Numbered from the stretch's first letter, positions 1 to 6,594 are shown. The stretch is 8,860 nucleotides of DNA from Parcubacteria group bacterium CG11_big_fil_rev_8_21_14_0_20_41_14 (GCA_002787075.1 PCVT01000168.1:296-9155); one strand, 5' to 3'. Notes: generated from the letters alone by a model not told the origin. Numbers and translations are program-made.

Positions 1-441
1 CGCGCCCCGTTCTGTGTCTATAATATCCAAAGCGCTCCCCAAATCAGCATGATCCTTTATTTCAAAATCAAATTTGGGCTTTTTGCCAATTGTCTTGGAG
101 ACCACATTGCCGGATTCATCTTTGCCTTCTGGCACTGATTTATGCGTGATGTTCGGCAATTGAATAAGCAAATCATTCAAAGACGATTCAATAGGCGCCA
201 ATTTTTCTTCTTGCTTTTTAATTTCATCACCTAGAGCGCGCAATTTTTCAATTTCTTCTTTAGACGGCTTTTTCTTGGAAGATGACTTGAGTTCAGCGCG
301 CTTGGCATCAATCTCGCTGATTAACGCGCGCCGCTTTTCATCCAAATCCAAAATCGCATCCACTGAAACCTTGCATTTGCGGATTTTGTTGTTTTCTTTG
401 ACTTTGTCTGGATTGTCGCGAATGAATTGAATGTCTAGCAT
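1..441 (-). CDS. serS: Seryl-tRNA synthetase, N-terminal part (3' end outside window)
   Basis: This gene charges tRNA-Ser with serine in the cytoplasm. Only the first 147 codons are in the window; the reading frame is still open at position 1. The protein starts MLDIQFIRDNPDKVKEN, the usual SerRS N-terminus. Residues about 30-100 are rich in Lys and Glu and form the long helical arm that grips the tRNA. It then has LPNITHKSVPEGKDESGN, the linker into the catalytic core, and FDFEIKDHADLGSALDIID, which matches the start of the class II core. The catalytic motifs lie outside the window. The start codon is 5 nt after the proS stop with no Shine-Dalgarno sequence (the upstream bases are TTAAATATT), so it is probably read from the proS transcript by translational coupling. 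The family assignment is very secure. Confidence 0.96.
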   Translation of the reverse strand, partial: MLDIQFIRDNPDKVKENNKIRKCKVSVDAILDLDEKRRALISEIDAKRAELKSSSKKKPSKEEIEKLRALGDEIKKQEEKLAPIESSLNDLLIQLPNITHKSVPEGKDESGNVVSKTIGKKPKFDFEIKDHADLGSALDIIDTERGA

Positions 442-446
442 AATAT

Positions 447-1889
447 TTAATATGCTTTAGCAAAAATAACTTTTTGTTTTCCTGTTTTATCGCAATGCAC
501 GCATTTTCCAGAACCATTATCTTGACAAAAAGGAATGCACCTAATTGTCGCCTTTGTTTCATCCTTTATCTCTTGCTCGCACTTTGCATTGCCGCACCAA
601 TAAGCGCTGATAAACCCGCCATTATTTTGCATTATCTTTTTAAATTCATCCCAATATGAAACTTCATGGGTATTATCTTTCAAAAACTTAGATGCCTTTT
701 CAAACAAATTTTTTTGAATATCATCTAAAATATTTGGAATTTTTTTCGCGCACTCATCCTGCTTAATATTCTCTTTTTCTCCAGTATCCCTGCGAACCGC
801 GACAACAGAATTATTCTTAATATCTTTTGGCCCTATTTCTATTCGGATTGGAACGCCCTTCTTTTCCCATTCAAAAAATCTAGGCCCTGGCCTCATGTCC
901 CTATCATCCAAAATAATTTTTAAATCTTCTAATTTTAACTTTTCAGCAAGATCTTCCGCAACTGGCATAACTTGTTTTTTTTCTTTTTCATCTGAAAATA
1001 TAGGAATAATCACCGCGTGAGTTGGCGCGATTTTTGGAGGAACAACTAATCCATTGTCATCACTATGCGTCATTATAAGGCCACCTATCATTCGGGTTGA
1101 AACGCCCCAGCTTGTCTGCCATCCATATTCTTGTTCTCCATCTTCATTCAAAAACTTAACATCAAAAACTTTCGCGAAATTCTGTCCAAGCATATGCGAA
1201 GTTCCGGCTTGCAAGGCCTTTTTGTCCTGCATCATTGCCTCAATGCAAGTAGTAAAATCAGCTCCGGCGAACTTTTCTGTGTCTGATTTTCTGCCGGCAA
1301 TTACAGGCATTGCCAAATATTCTTCTACGAATTTTTTATACACATCAAGCATCATTTGAACGCGATCTTCCGCGTCTTCCTTGGTCGCGTGAACAGTATG
1401 CCCTTCTTGCCATAAAAATTCCGTGGTGCGCAAAAACAAGCGAGGCCGCATTTCCCATCTCACGATATTCGCCCACTGGTTTATAAGAAGCGGCAAATCC
1501 CTGTATGACTGAATCCACCTTGAATATGAATCATTGATGATTGTTTCAGACGTAGGACGAACAATAAGCGGCTCTTCCAGCTTTTTTCCGCCCGCGTGCG
1601 TAACAACAGCTACCTCTGGCGCAAATCCCTCAACATGATCTGCCTCTTTCTTTAAAAAGCTTTCAGGAATAAATAATGGAAAATAAGCGTTTTGCACGCC
1701 TGTTTCTTTAAACATTGCGTCCAAAACTTTCTGCATATTTTCCCAAATCGCGTATCCATATGGCCTAATTACCATGGTTCCTTTCGCGCTTCCATGCTCT
1801 GCTAATTGAGCGCCATCAATAACATCTTGATACCACTTTGAAAAGTCATCCTTTCTTTTTGTAATTGATTGTTCGCTTGATTGGGACAT
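447..1889 (-). CDS. proS: Prolyl-tRNA synthetase, archaeal/eukaryotic-like short type
   Basis: This cytoplasmic class II enzyme charges tRNA-Pro. The 480 residues match the short archaeal/eukaryotic-type ProRS, not the longer bacterial form with an inserted editing domain. Visible landmarks are RPTSE at 111-115 (proline/ATP pocket loop), motif 2 RTTEFLWQEGH at 154-164, motif 3 GVSTRMIGGLIMTHSDD at 262-278, then the anticodon-binding domain from about 288. The C-terminal domain keeps the zinc ligand spacing Cys432-x4-Cys437 and Cys463-x2-Cys466, and the chain ends in AKAY; a terminal Tyr is typical of this type. The ATG lies only 8 nt from a good -10 box and has no Shine-Dalgarno sequence, so the mRNA may be leaderless. 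serS follows 5 nt after the stop, making a two-synthetase operon. The archaeal-type enzyme also occurs in several bacterial lineages, so it is not evidence of an archaeal host. Confidence 0.97.
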   Translation of the reverse strand: MSQSSEQSITKRKDDFSKWYQDVIDGAQLAEHGSAKGTMVIRPYGYAIWENMQKVLDAMFKETGVQNAYFPLFIPESFLKKEADHVEGFAPEVAVVTHAGGKKLEEPLIVRPTSETIINDSYSRWIQSYRDLPLLINQWANIVRWEMRPRLFLRTTEFLWQEGHTVHATKEDAEDRVQMMLDVYKKFVEEYLAMPVIAGRKSDTEKFAGADFTTCIEAMMQDKKALQAGTSHMLGQNFAKVFDVKFLNEDGEQEYGWQTSWGVSTRMIGGLIMTHSDDNGLVVPPKIAPTHAVIIPIFSDEKEKKQVMPVAEDLAEKLKLEDLKIILDDRDMRPGPRFFEWEKKGVPIRIEIGPKDIKNNSVVAVRRDTGEKENIKQDECAKKIPNILDDIQKNLFEKASKFLKDNTHEVSYWDEFKKIMQNNGGFISAYWCGNAKCEQEIKDETKATIRCIPFCQDNGSGKCVHCDKTGKQKVIFAKAY

Positions 1890-1897
1890 ATAATATA

Positions 1898-1927
1898 ACT
1901 ATACACCAAACTACGCCAAAGAATCAA
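1898..1927 (-). promoter_or_regulatory. Putative sigma70-type promoter of proS-serS
   Basis: Read on the minus strand, TTGATT (1922-1927) is followed after 18 nt by TATAGT (1898-1903). The -10 box matches the consensus at five of six positions and the -35 box at four. The proS ATG begins 8 nt beyond the -10 box, so transcription would begin within about three bases of the start codon. The promoter lies partly inside the 3' end of the patatin-like gene. It is inferred from sequence only. Confidence 0.55.
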
Positions 1928-2753
1928 GCAAAGCGCGCAGATCCTTGCTGTTGACAACATCATCATGCCCCATTTGTATTGCTTCTGCTAATAGATTTTG
2001 AGTTGAATTAAGCGTCTGTACCCTAAGCTTTTTAGATGGATCAATATACACGATACTAATATCATCAGGAATTTCAAAATCCAGCACTTCGCGCAATTTT
2101 CGCTGATAATTATCCTTAAATCGCGCGCTTTGACGCTTGAGCCAAAGCCCGAACAAAAATTCATTAAACCATCTACTCATATCATTATTAATGGCAATAA
2201 TATGCGTTGCTCCGCGCTCTATGGCGGTTTTTATATGGGTCTGCAAGTAGGAAGAAAGATATGTATCGCAATATTCAACATCATCAATAACAACGCGCTT
2301 ATTGAACGCGATAGGCAATGCCTTGCTCGCGCGCATAAAATCAAAAATATCATTAGGATCGCGCGAATCATGATTTGAAAAATAGGTCAAATCTCCGGTT
2401 AAAACATTGGTCACTGGAATCAAAAATTCTATGTCTGATTCTTTTACTGCTTCAGTATCCAAAGGGTCCTGCTTTTTAAACACATCATCAATCAAATAAT
2501 CAATATCAATAATTTTCCAAAATCGCAACTTATTGATAAATTTTCTAGTTGATAAATGCCTGCTCCAAAGGCCAATTAAAGATGGGTATTGCCCTGATGT
2601 ATAATAAGCCATGGTTCCAACGCTTCCTGAACCAGCAAGCGCTATATCCGGAGTTTCAAACTTGTGAAAACTCGCTAAAGCGCTGATTGCGCCAGCAGCA
2701 TAAGAACAGCTCATTCCTCCTCCTGAAGCAACAAGCGCGACTTTTTGATTCAT
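1911..2753 (-). CDS. Patatin-like phospholipase family protein
   Basis: Probable lipid acyl hydrolase of the patatin family, which uses a Ser-Asp dyad. I chose the ATG at 2753 (280 residues, MNQKVALVASGGG); the frame extends to a TTG at 2807, but that would translate through the terminator hairpin. Family landmarks are the oxyanion loop SGGGMSCSYAAG (10-21), the nucleophile elbow GSGSVG (41-46, Ser44), RASKALPIAF (141-150), and the region of the catalytic Asp, YCDTYLSS (161-168, Asp163), followed by the typical GATHIIAI strand. Two positions deviate: the elbow reads S-G-S-V-G where G-x-S-x-G is usual, and the Asp is followed by Thr rather than Gly or Ala. It has no signal peptide or membrane segment, so it is probably cytoplasmic or peripheral. 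The natural substrate is unknown. No Shine-Dalgarno site is visible, and the gap terminator ends about 9 nt upstream of the ATG. Confidence 0.85.
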   Translation of the reverse strand: MNQKVALVASGGGMSCSYAAGAISALASFHKFETPDIALAGSGSVGTMAYYTSGQYPSLIGLWSRHLSTRKFINKLRFWKIIDIDYLIDDVFKKQDPLDTEAVKESDIEFLIPVTNVLTGDLTYFSNHDSRDPNDIFDFMRASKALPIAFNKRVVIDDVEYCDTYLSSYLQTHIKTAIERGATHIIAINNDMSRWFNEFLFGLWLKRQSARFKDNYQRKLREVLDFEIPDDISIVYIDPSKKLRVQTLNSTQNLLAEAIQMGHDDVVNSKDLRALLDSLA

Positions 2754-2762
2754 AAATTTAAC

Positions 2763-2795
2763 AAACAAAAACGGCAGATATCGCCGTTTTTGTTT
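2763..2795. terminator. Intrinsic terminator after gap, T-tracts on both strands
   Basis: The arms 2763-2775 and 2783-2795 are perfectly complementary over 13 bp (core CGGC/GCCG plus A/T flanks) around a 7-nt loop, AGATATC. T-runs are present in both directions, so it could stop transcription on either strand. It begins 12 nt after the gap stop codon and ends about 9 nt before the ATG of the patatin-like gene, so it also occupies the translation-initiation region of that gene. Confidence 0.85.
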
Positions 2796-2807
2796 TTTTA
2801 ATATCAA

Positions 2808-3821
2808 CTAAATAACTAATTCCTCCACAACATCTATAAGCCGATTCGAATATGCCCATTCATTATCATACCAAGCAAGTATTTTGAGCAGATTTCCTCC
2901 AACAACCCGAGTAAATTCCAAATCCACAATAGCTGAATGCGAGTTTCCTATTATGTCTGATGATACAATAGGATCCTCTGTCGCGTCAACTATGCCTTGG
3001 TATTTCGGATCTTTGATTTTTTCCTTGAACAAAGCGTTTACTTTCTCATCAGTGGTATCCTTTTTAAGCAAAAAAGTAATATCTGATATAGATCCGCAGA
3101 TTGTTGGAACCCGGATTGCTATGCCATCAAATTTATTTTCCAAATCAGGAATTGTTTTTGCGGTAGCGCTCGCCGCTCCTGTTGTAGTTGGTATGATATT
3201 ATGAGCTGCGGCGCGCGCTCTTCTAAGATCTTTGTGCGGGCCATCCACTAATGTCTGATCCGCTGTATATGAATGGATAGTGGTCATCATTGCTTTTTCA
3301 ATTCCATATTCATCATTTATGATTTTAGCGACCGGTGCCAAGGAATTAGTAGTGCAGGACGCGTTTGATATAATTTCGTCTTTTACTCCTGTTCCCATGT
3401 TCACGCCAATCACTCTGGTTGATGTTTTCTCATCCTTGGCTGGAGCGGAAATCACCACCCTTTTAGCGCCTGCTTTGATGTGCATCTTGGCTTTGTCATA
3501 ATCATTAAACACGCCAGTTGATTCAATAACAACATCAATTTGCATTTTTTTCCAAGGCAGTTCTTCGGGATTTTTTTCTGATAGAACTTTTATTTTTTTA
3601 TCGTCAACAATCAAATGATCATTATCTGTATCAATTTTCTTTTTATATATTCCATACACACTGTCATATTTCAAAAGATGGGCTAATGTCTTTATATCAG
3701 TTAAATCGTTTATAGCGATAATTTCAAGATTTTTGTTTTCCAAAGCCACTTTAAAAGCAGCCCTGCCGATTCTGCCGAACCCATTAATCGCGATTTTTCT
3801 TTTTTGTTTTTGTTCCTGCAT
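2808..3821 (-). CDS. gap: Glyceraldehyde-3-phosphate dehydrogenase, type I
   Basis: Cytoplasmic glycolytic enzyme that oxidises and phosphorylates glyceraldehyde 3-phosphate to 1,3-bisphosphoglycerate with NAD. The 337 residues are the normal length. The N-terminal Rossmann fold has NGFGRIGR at 13-20 and an Asp at the end of the second strand (AINDL, Asp39), which favours NAD over NADP. The active-site segment SNASCTTNS (152-160) carries the catalytic Cys156, with His183 in TIHSYTADQ. The phosphate-binding segment TTTGAAS (212-218) and the C-terminal WYDNEWAYSNRL (317-328) are also present. It appears to be transcribed alone, with its own promoter overlapping the end of pyrH and a strong terminator 12 nt after its stop. 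There is no Shine-Dalgarno site. The family call is certain; whether it works mainly in glycolysis or the reverse direction cannot be read from sequence. Confidence 0.98.
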   Translation of the reverse strand: MQEQKQKRKIAINGFGRIGRAAFKVALENKNLEIIAINDLTDIKTLAHLLKYDSVYGIYKKKIDTDNDHLIVDDKKIKVLSEKNPEELPWKKMQIDVVIESTGVFNDYDKAKMHIKAGAKRVVISAPAKDEKTSTRVIGVNMGTGVKDEIISNASCTTNSLAPVAKIINDEYGIEKAMMTTIHSYTADQTLVDGPHKDLRRARAAAHNIIPTTTGAASATAKTIPDLENKFDGIAIRVPTICGSISDITFLLKKDTTDEKVNALFKEKIKDPKYQGIVDATEDPIVSSDIIGNSHSAIVDLEFTRVVGGNLLKILAWYDNEWAYSNRLIDVVEELVI

Positions 3822-3829
3822 ATACGCGT

Positions 3830-3859
3830 ATTATACCATTTATGAAACAATCGTGCCAA
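3830..3859 (-). promoter_or_regulatory. Strong putative promoter of gap, 8 nt from the ATG
   Basis: On the minus strand, TTGGCA (3854-3859) is followed after 18 nt by a perfect TATAAT (3830-3835). The gap start codon begins 8 nt beyond the -10 box, so the expected transcription start falls 0-3 nt before the ATG and the mRNA would be leaderless or nearly so. The promoter overlaps the stop codon region of pyrH, giving gap expression separate from the rpsB-tsf-pyrH operon. Confidence 0.7.
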
Positions 3860-4553
3860 TATCTTTTCCTTCAAGAATATCTTTTACTGCGCCGATTTTG
3901 TACTTAAACACTATAATTGGCAGATTATTATCACGACAAAGCGAAAAAGCAGTAGAATCCATTACATTAAGGCGCTTAGTCAAAGCCGCGTGATAGCTTA
4001 CCTTTTTAAGCTTTTTAGCTTTTTTTGATTTGTCAAAAGGATCAGATGTGTACACTCCATCAACATTAGTGGTTGCCTTAAGCAGAACATCAGCGTCAAT
4101 TTCCAAAGCGCGCAAAGCAGCAGTTGTGTCAGTCGTGAAAAACGGATTTCCAGTTCCAGCCGCGAACAGGACAATTCTACCTTTGGATAAATGACTAGTT
4201 GCGCGTCTGCGGATATAATCTTCCGCAACTTCTTTTATGGACAATGCGGACAAAACCCGGCACTGCGCTCCCTGCCTCTCAATTTCCGCCTGCAGAGCCA
4301 AAGCATTGAGCACAGTTCCTACCATGCCCATATAATCCGCGGTTGCGCGGTCAATTGAATCCTTTGGAATATTTCGGCCCCTAAAAATGTTTCCTCCGCC
4401 AACCACAATAGCGAGCTCTATCCCGCTTTTGTGCAAGTCAACAAGCTCTTTGGCAACAGAGCGCGTTATTTTAAAATCAATGCCGTATTTTCCTTTGCCA
4501 GAAAGCGCTTCCCCTGAAAGTTTGAATAAAATTCGTTTGTATTGTTTTTTCAT
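3840..4553 (-). CDS. pyrH: UMP kinase (uridylate kinase)
   Basis: Phosphorylates UMP to UDP with ATP in the cytoplasm, an essential step toward UTP and CTP. It is a hexameric member of the amino acid kinase fold, unrelated to the eukaryotic UMP/CMP kinases. The 237 residues match the family. Motifs are KLSGEAL (11-17), the nucleotide-binding VGGGNIFRGR (51-60), the UMP-binding segment GTGNPFFTTDTTAALRA (133-149), and DGVYTSDP (165-172). It follows tsf after a 65-nt gap that holds a GC-rich palindromic element. No Shine-Dalgarno site lies next to the ATG. The usual next gene, frr (ribosome recycling factor), is absent; gap follows instead. Expression is probably by read-through from the rpsB promoter. 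TTATTATAACAT just before the ATG is -10-like but too close to place a convincing separate start. Confidence 0.97.
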   Translation of the reverse strand: MKKQYKRILFKLSGEALSGKGKYGIDFKITRSVAKELVDLHKSGIELAIVVGGGNIFRGRNIPKDSIDRATADYMGMVGTVLNALALQAEIERQGAQCRVLSALSIKEVAEDYIRRRATSHLSKGRIVLFAAGTGNPFFTTDTTAALRALEIDADVLLKATTNVDGVYTSDPFDKSKKAKKLKKVSYHAALTKRLNVMDSTAFSLCRDNNLPIIVFKYKIGAVKDILEGKDIGTIVS

Positions 4554-4570
4554 ATGTTATAATAACAGAA

Positions 4571-4620
4571 GACCCCCTCTGTTTATCCTCCTTTCTAAGG
4601 GGGAGACTAAGCGGGGGGTC
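4571..4620. repeat. GC-rich nested palindromic element between tsf and pyrH
   Basis: A 50-nt element bounded by a perfect 7-bp inverted repeat (GACCCCC at 4571-4577, GGGGGTC at 4614-4620). Inside is a second hairpin, TCCTCCTT (4586-4593) with AAGGGGGA (4597-4604) around a 3-nt loop, with one G-U pair when read on the plus strand. It is much richer in G and C runs than its surroundings. The tsf stop codon TGA lies inside its right edge. It looks like one copy of a dispersed palindromic repeat or a miniature mobile remnant, but only one copy is in the window so dispersal cannot be shown. It has no clean T-run, so I do not call it a terminator. Confidence 0.6.
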
Positions 4621-5203
4621 AAATTTGAAATCTTATAAATTCAGTAATCTCAATCTTTTCTCCGATTTTCGCGGTTGCTTCGTTGATAAGATCTTGAATC
4701 GTTTTTGAATCATCTTTTATGAATGCCTGATTCAAAAGGCACACTTCTTCATAAAATTTTTCCAATTTGCCTGAAATGATTTTCTCCATCATTGCTTCTG
4801 GCTTGCCTTGCTTTTTTATTTCTTCAGAATATATTTCTTTTTCTTTGGCAATCACGTTTTCTGGAATTTCATCTGATTTGATATATGTAGGATTCGTGGC
4901 AGTCACGTGCATTGCCAGATCTTTGGCTAGTTCGCGGAAATCTTCATTGCGGCCTACAAAATCTGTCTCGCACTGCAATTTTACCATTGCTCCGACTTTG
5001 CCGTTTGAATGCACATATGAGCCAATAAAGCCCTCGCCTGCCACGCGCTCCGCGCGCTTGGCTGACATTTTCTGTCCTCGCTTGCGCAATAATTCCACTG
5101 CTTTGGATTCATCATTGCCTGCCTGTTCCAATGCCTCTTTAATGTCCATTATTCCAGCGCCGGTCTGTTCGCGAAGTTTTATGATTATTTCTTTGTTGCT
5201 CAT
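4619..5203 (-). CDS. tsf: Translation elongation factor Ts, short form
   Basis: EF-Ts is the guanine-nucleotide exchange factor that recharges EF-Tu with GTP. The 194 residues correspond to the short form seen in Thermus and many small-genome bacteria, lacking part of the dimerisation region present in the E. coli protein. The N-terminal UBA-like domain carries KLREQTGAGIMDIKEAL (9-25), and the exchange motif TDFV is at 80-83. The C-terminal core contains KIISGKLEKFYEEVCLLNQ (141-159). The start is 10 nt after the rpsB stop, with an A/T-only spacer and no Shine-Dalgarno site, so coupling to rpsB is likely. The protein ends EFIRFQI, with the TGA embedded in the palindromic element, so arrival of that element may have set the present C-terminus. 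Confidence 0.97.
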   Translation of the reverse strand: MSNKEIIIKLREQTGAGIMDIKEALEQAGNDESKAVELLRKRGQKMSAKRAERVAGEGFIGSYVHSNGKVGAMVKLQCETDFVGRNEDFRELAKDLAMHVTATNPTYIKSDEIPENVIAKEKEIYSEEIKKQGKPEAMMEKIISGKLEKFYEEVCLLNQAFIKDDSKTIQDLINEATAKIGEKIEITEFIRFQI

Positions 5204-5213
5204 ATTTATTTTT

Positions 5214-5909
5214 TTAATTATTTTCTTTTCCAGCTATCACCGCGTCTGCGATGACTTTTGATATCAAGCTTACGGACTTTAACGCGTCATCGTTAGCTGG
5301 AATTGGATAATCAATATTTGTTGGATTAACATTGCTGTCTGTTAGCGCGATAACTGGAATTTTTAATTTGCGCGCTTCAGCTAATGCGGTTTTTTCGTAT
5401 TTGCAGTCAATAATGAACAGCGCGCCTGGTTTGCCTTGCATAATTCGTATTCCGCCGATTTCTTTTTCCAGCTTTTCATAGTCATGCGTGAATTCCAGTT
5501 GTTCTTTTTTGGTATATTTCGCTAATCGGCCGGATTGATTGTCATCTTCGTACTTTTTCATGCGCTTGAGCATGCTGGAGATTGCTTGCCAGTTTGTGAG
5601 CGTGCCTCCTATCCATCGGTTTACCATGTGTGGGGATTCTGACCGTTCTGCTTCTGCTTTTACGATTTTTCTGGCGATTGGCTTTACTCCTACGAATAAA
5701 ACTTGCTTTTTGGATGCTGATATTTCTGCGGCGAACTGGGCTGCGATTTTTAGCTTTTCAGCTGTCTTTTGCAGGTCAATCAAATGAATTCCGCCTCGTT
5801 TTCCGTATAAAAATTTCTCCATTTTCGGATGCCAACGAGTAGTGGTATGGCCGAAATGGACTCCTGCTTCCAAAAGATGTTCCAATGAAGGAATTGTGAC
5901 TTGTGGCAT
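5214..5909 (-). CDS. rpsB: 30S ribosomal protein S2
   Basis: Structural protein of the small ribosomal subunit, needed for S1 docking in many bacteria and for subunit maturation. The 231 residues have the S2 hallmarks: LLEAGVHFGH (12-21), WIGGTLTNWQAI (99-110), GALFIIDCKYEKTALAEA (162-179), and the conserved DSNVNPTNIDYPIPANDDA block (191-209). Positions about 110-150 form the helical hairpin. Unlike its operon partners, it has a recognisable Shine-Dalgarno site, AAAAAGGA, ending about 9 nt before the ATG. It is the first gene of rpsB-tsf-pyrH, an arrangement conserved across bacteria. A promoter and a leader of about 95 nt with a hairpin lie upstream, which would allow feedback control by S2. 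Confidence 0.98.
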   Translation of the reverse strand: MPQVTIPSLEHLLEAGVHFGHTTTRWHPKMEKFLYGKRGGIHLIDLQKTAEKLKIAAQFAAEISASKKQVLFVGVKPIARKIVKAEAERSESPHMVNRWIGGTLTNWQAISSMLKRMKKYEDDNQSGRLAKYTKKEQLEFTHDYEKLEKEIGGIRIMQGKPGALFIIDCKYEKTALAEARKLKIPVIALTDSNVNPTNIDYPIPANDDALKSVSLISKVIADAVIAGKENN

Positions 5910-5947
5910 AATGTTGTATCCTTTTTACTTCTGCTGGGCTTTAATCA

Positions 5948-5980
5948 GGCAAAATACCCATTTTTGGGAGGATTTTTGCC
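5948..5980 (-). promoter_or_regulatory. Hairpin in the rpsB leader, possible autoregulatory site
   Basis: In the minus-strand RNA, GGCAAAA pairs with UUUUGCC (7 bp). Inside it CCCA pairs with UGGG around an AAAA loop, separated by an internal loop of unpaired bases. It lies in the middle of the predicted 5' leader and does not cover the Shine-Dalgarno site. Leaders of rpsB operons bind S2 for feedback in other bacteria; that this hairpin does so here is inference, and I do not recognise a known leader family. Confidence 0.4.
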
Positions 5981-6010
5981 CTAAACTCAGCATGTTTAAT
6001 AATTAGCTAT

Positions 6011-6038
6011 ACTATAGCATATTTTCTGAAATATGCAA
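6011..6038 (-). promoter_or_regulatory. Putative promoter of rpsB-tsf-pyrH
   Basis: On the minus strand, TTGCAT (6033-6038) is followed after 16 nt by TATAGT (6011-6016). The predicted start near 6004 gives a leader of about 95 nt before rpsB. The -35 box sits directly against the T-run of the upstream terminator, so termination of the 117-residue gene and initiation of this operon are packed back to back. Confidence 0.6.
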
Positions 6039-6040
6039 GA

Positions 6041-6075
6041 AAAAACAGTGTCTACCCTGCAGAGACACTGTTTTT
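6041..6075. terminator. Bidirectional intrinsic terminator after the 117-residue gene
   Basis: Perfect 13-bp inverted repeat: AAAAACAGTGTCT (6041-6053) and AGACACTGTTTTT (6063-6075) around a 9-nt loop. On the minus strand the run continues TTTTTTCTT. It lies 28 nt after the stop of the 117-residue gene and insulates it from the rpsB operon. Confidence 0.88.
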
Positions 6076-6103
6076 GGCAAAGAGAAAAAATCATTCTTCA
6101 ATC

Positions 6104-6457
6104 CTACATAAGCTCAAGCACTGATACGGGATTGTATGGCTTCTTAGTTGCTTTCTTCCGGCATTCCGGAAATCCGTATTTTGAAAAAATCCATTCCACA
6201 TCATTAGGGCTCAAACTCAGAATATCTGTTTGCCCAAACACTCTCAAGCCGAACTGAACTCTAAGGTTGGTTGACGTTTTAACAGACGGTCCTGCCTGAT
6301 ACATTATGCAATTCAGGAATACAAGAGGCAATTGGAATACTTTAGACCGGACATATTCCCTCCATTCTTTAATGCTGTCTCCGCTTTTGCCGACCGTACG
6401 CCAAAATAATGCAACACTGGCTTCTCCATCATCAATGAGCGCATGTAAATTATCCAT
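6104..6457 (-). CDS. Unrecognised 117-residue protein behind an attenuator leader
   Basis: I do not recognise the family. The start is the ATG at 6457 (MDNLHALIDDGEASVALFWR), because a clear Shine-Dalgarno site (AAAAGGAG) ends about 7 nt upstream. An upstream in-frame TTG at 6490 would lie in the terminator T-run and is unlikely. The protein has no signal peptide; a short hydrophobic stretch, FQLPLVFLNCIMYQ (41-54), looks more like a buried strand or helix than a membrane anchor. The middle has VQFGLRVFGQTDILSLSPNDVEWIFSKYGFPECRKK (67-102), a mixed segment that suggests a small globular fold, and the C-terminus is basic, then nonpolar. Two Cys (50, 99) are too far apart to suggest a metal site. 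It stands alone between terminators, preceded by an isoleucine-rich leader peptide and an attenuator. Its expression is therefore inferred to respond to isoleucine or charged tRNA-Ile supply. It could be a stress-related protein, but no function is assigned. Confidence 0.75.
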   Translation of the reverse strand: MDNLHALIDDGEASVALFWRTVGKSGDSIKEWREYVRSKVFQLPLVFLNCIMYQAGPSVKTSTNLRVQFGLRVFGQTDILSLSPNDVEWIFSKYGFPECRKKATKKPYNPVSVLELM

Positions 6458-6490
6458 GATTTTTCTCCTTTTTTTGAAAGAACCAAACAA

Positions 6491-6518
6491 AAAAGACCTT
6501 CCGAGTGGAAGGCCTTTT
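6491..6518 (-). terminator. Attenuator terminator (segments 3:4) before the 117-residue gene
   Basis: In minus-strand RNA, AAAAGGCCUUCC pairs with GGAAGGUCUUUU (12 bp with one G-U pair) around an ACUC loop, followed by UUGUUUGG. Read on the plus strand the G-U pair becomes an A-C mismatch, so the structure is built for minus-strand transcription. It lies between a promoter and the coding region it serves, 33 nt before the ATG, so it must be conditionally bypassed for that gene to be expressed. Confidence 0.85.
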
Positions 6519-6594
6519 GCGAATTATTTTAGAATAAATCAAAAGCTTCCACTCTTTAGGGGTGTAATAATAATGCTGATAATGCTTGTGATTT
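6503..6594 (-). promoter_or_regulatory. Alternative pairings of the attenuator: segments 1:2 and 2:3
   Basis: Segment 2 (6540-6554, GAGUGGAAGCUUUUG in the RNA) pairs with segment 3 (6503-6519) in 9 + 6 contiguous base pairs, with only a 2-nt bulge (GC). Segment 3 contains the whole 5' arm and loop of the terminator, so 2:3 pairing excludes termination. Segment 1 (6584-6594, AAAUCACAAGC) can instead pair with GCUUUUGAUUU (6536-6546) in 10 of 11 positions, which would occupy segment 2 and free the terminator. This set of 1:2, 2:3 and 3:4 pairings is the arrangement of the enterobacterial amino-acid operon attenuators. The pairings are seen directly; the switching is inferred. Confidence 0.78.

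Noticed and set aside
4554..4570. TATAAC just before the pyrH ATG as a separate pyrH promoter.
   Set aside because: Only 2 nt separate it from the ATG, so transcription would start inside the gene; no -35 box at a suitable distance.
4587..4594. AAAGGAGG on the minus strand inside the tsf-pyrH palindrome, an ideal Shine-Dalgarno match.
   Set aside because: It is more than 30 nt from the pyrH ATG, has no start codon at a proper distance, and is explained by the inverted repeat.
6033..6257. Plus-strand open frame of 74 codons across the terminator and the 117-residue gene.
   Set aside because: It begins in a terminator stem region, has no ribosome-binding site, and is antisense to a gene with a clear Shine-Dalgarno site and terminator.
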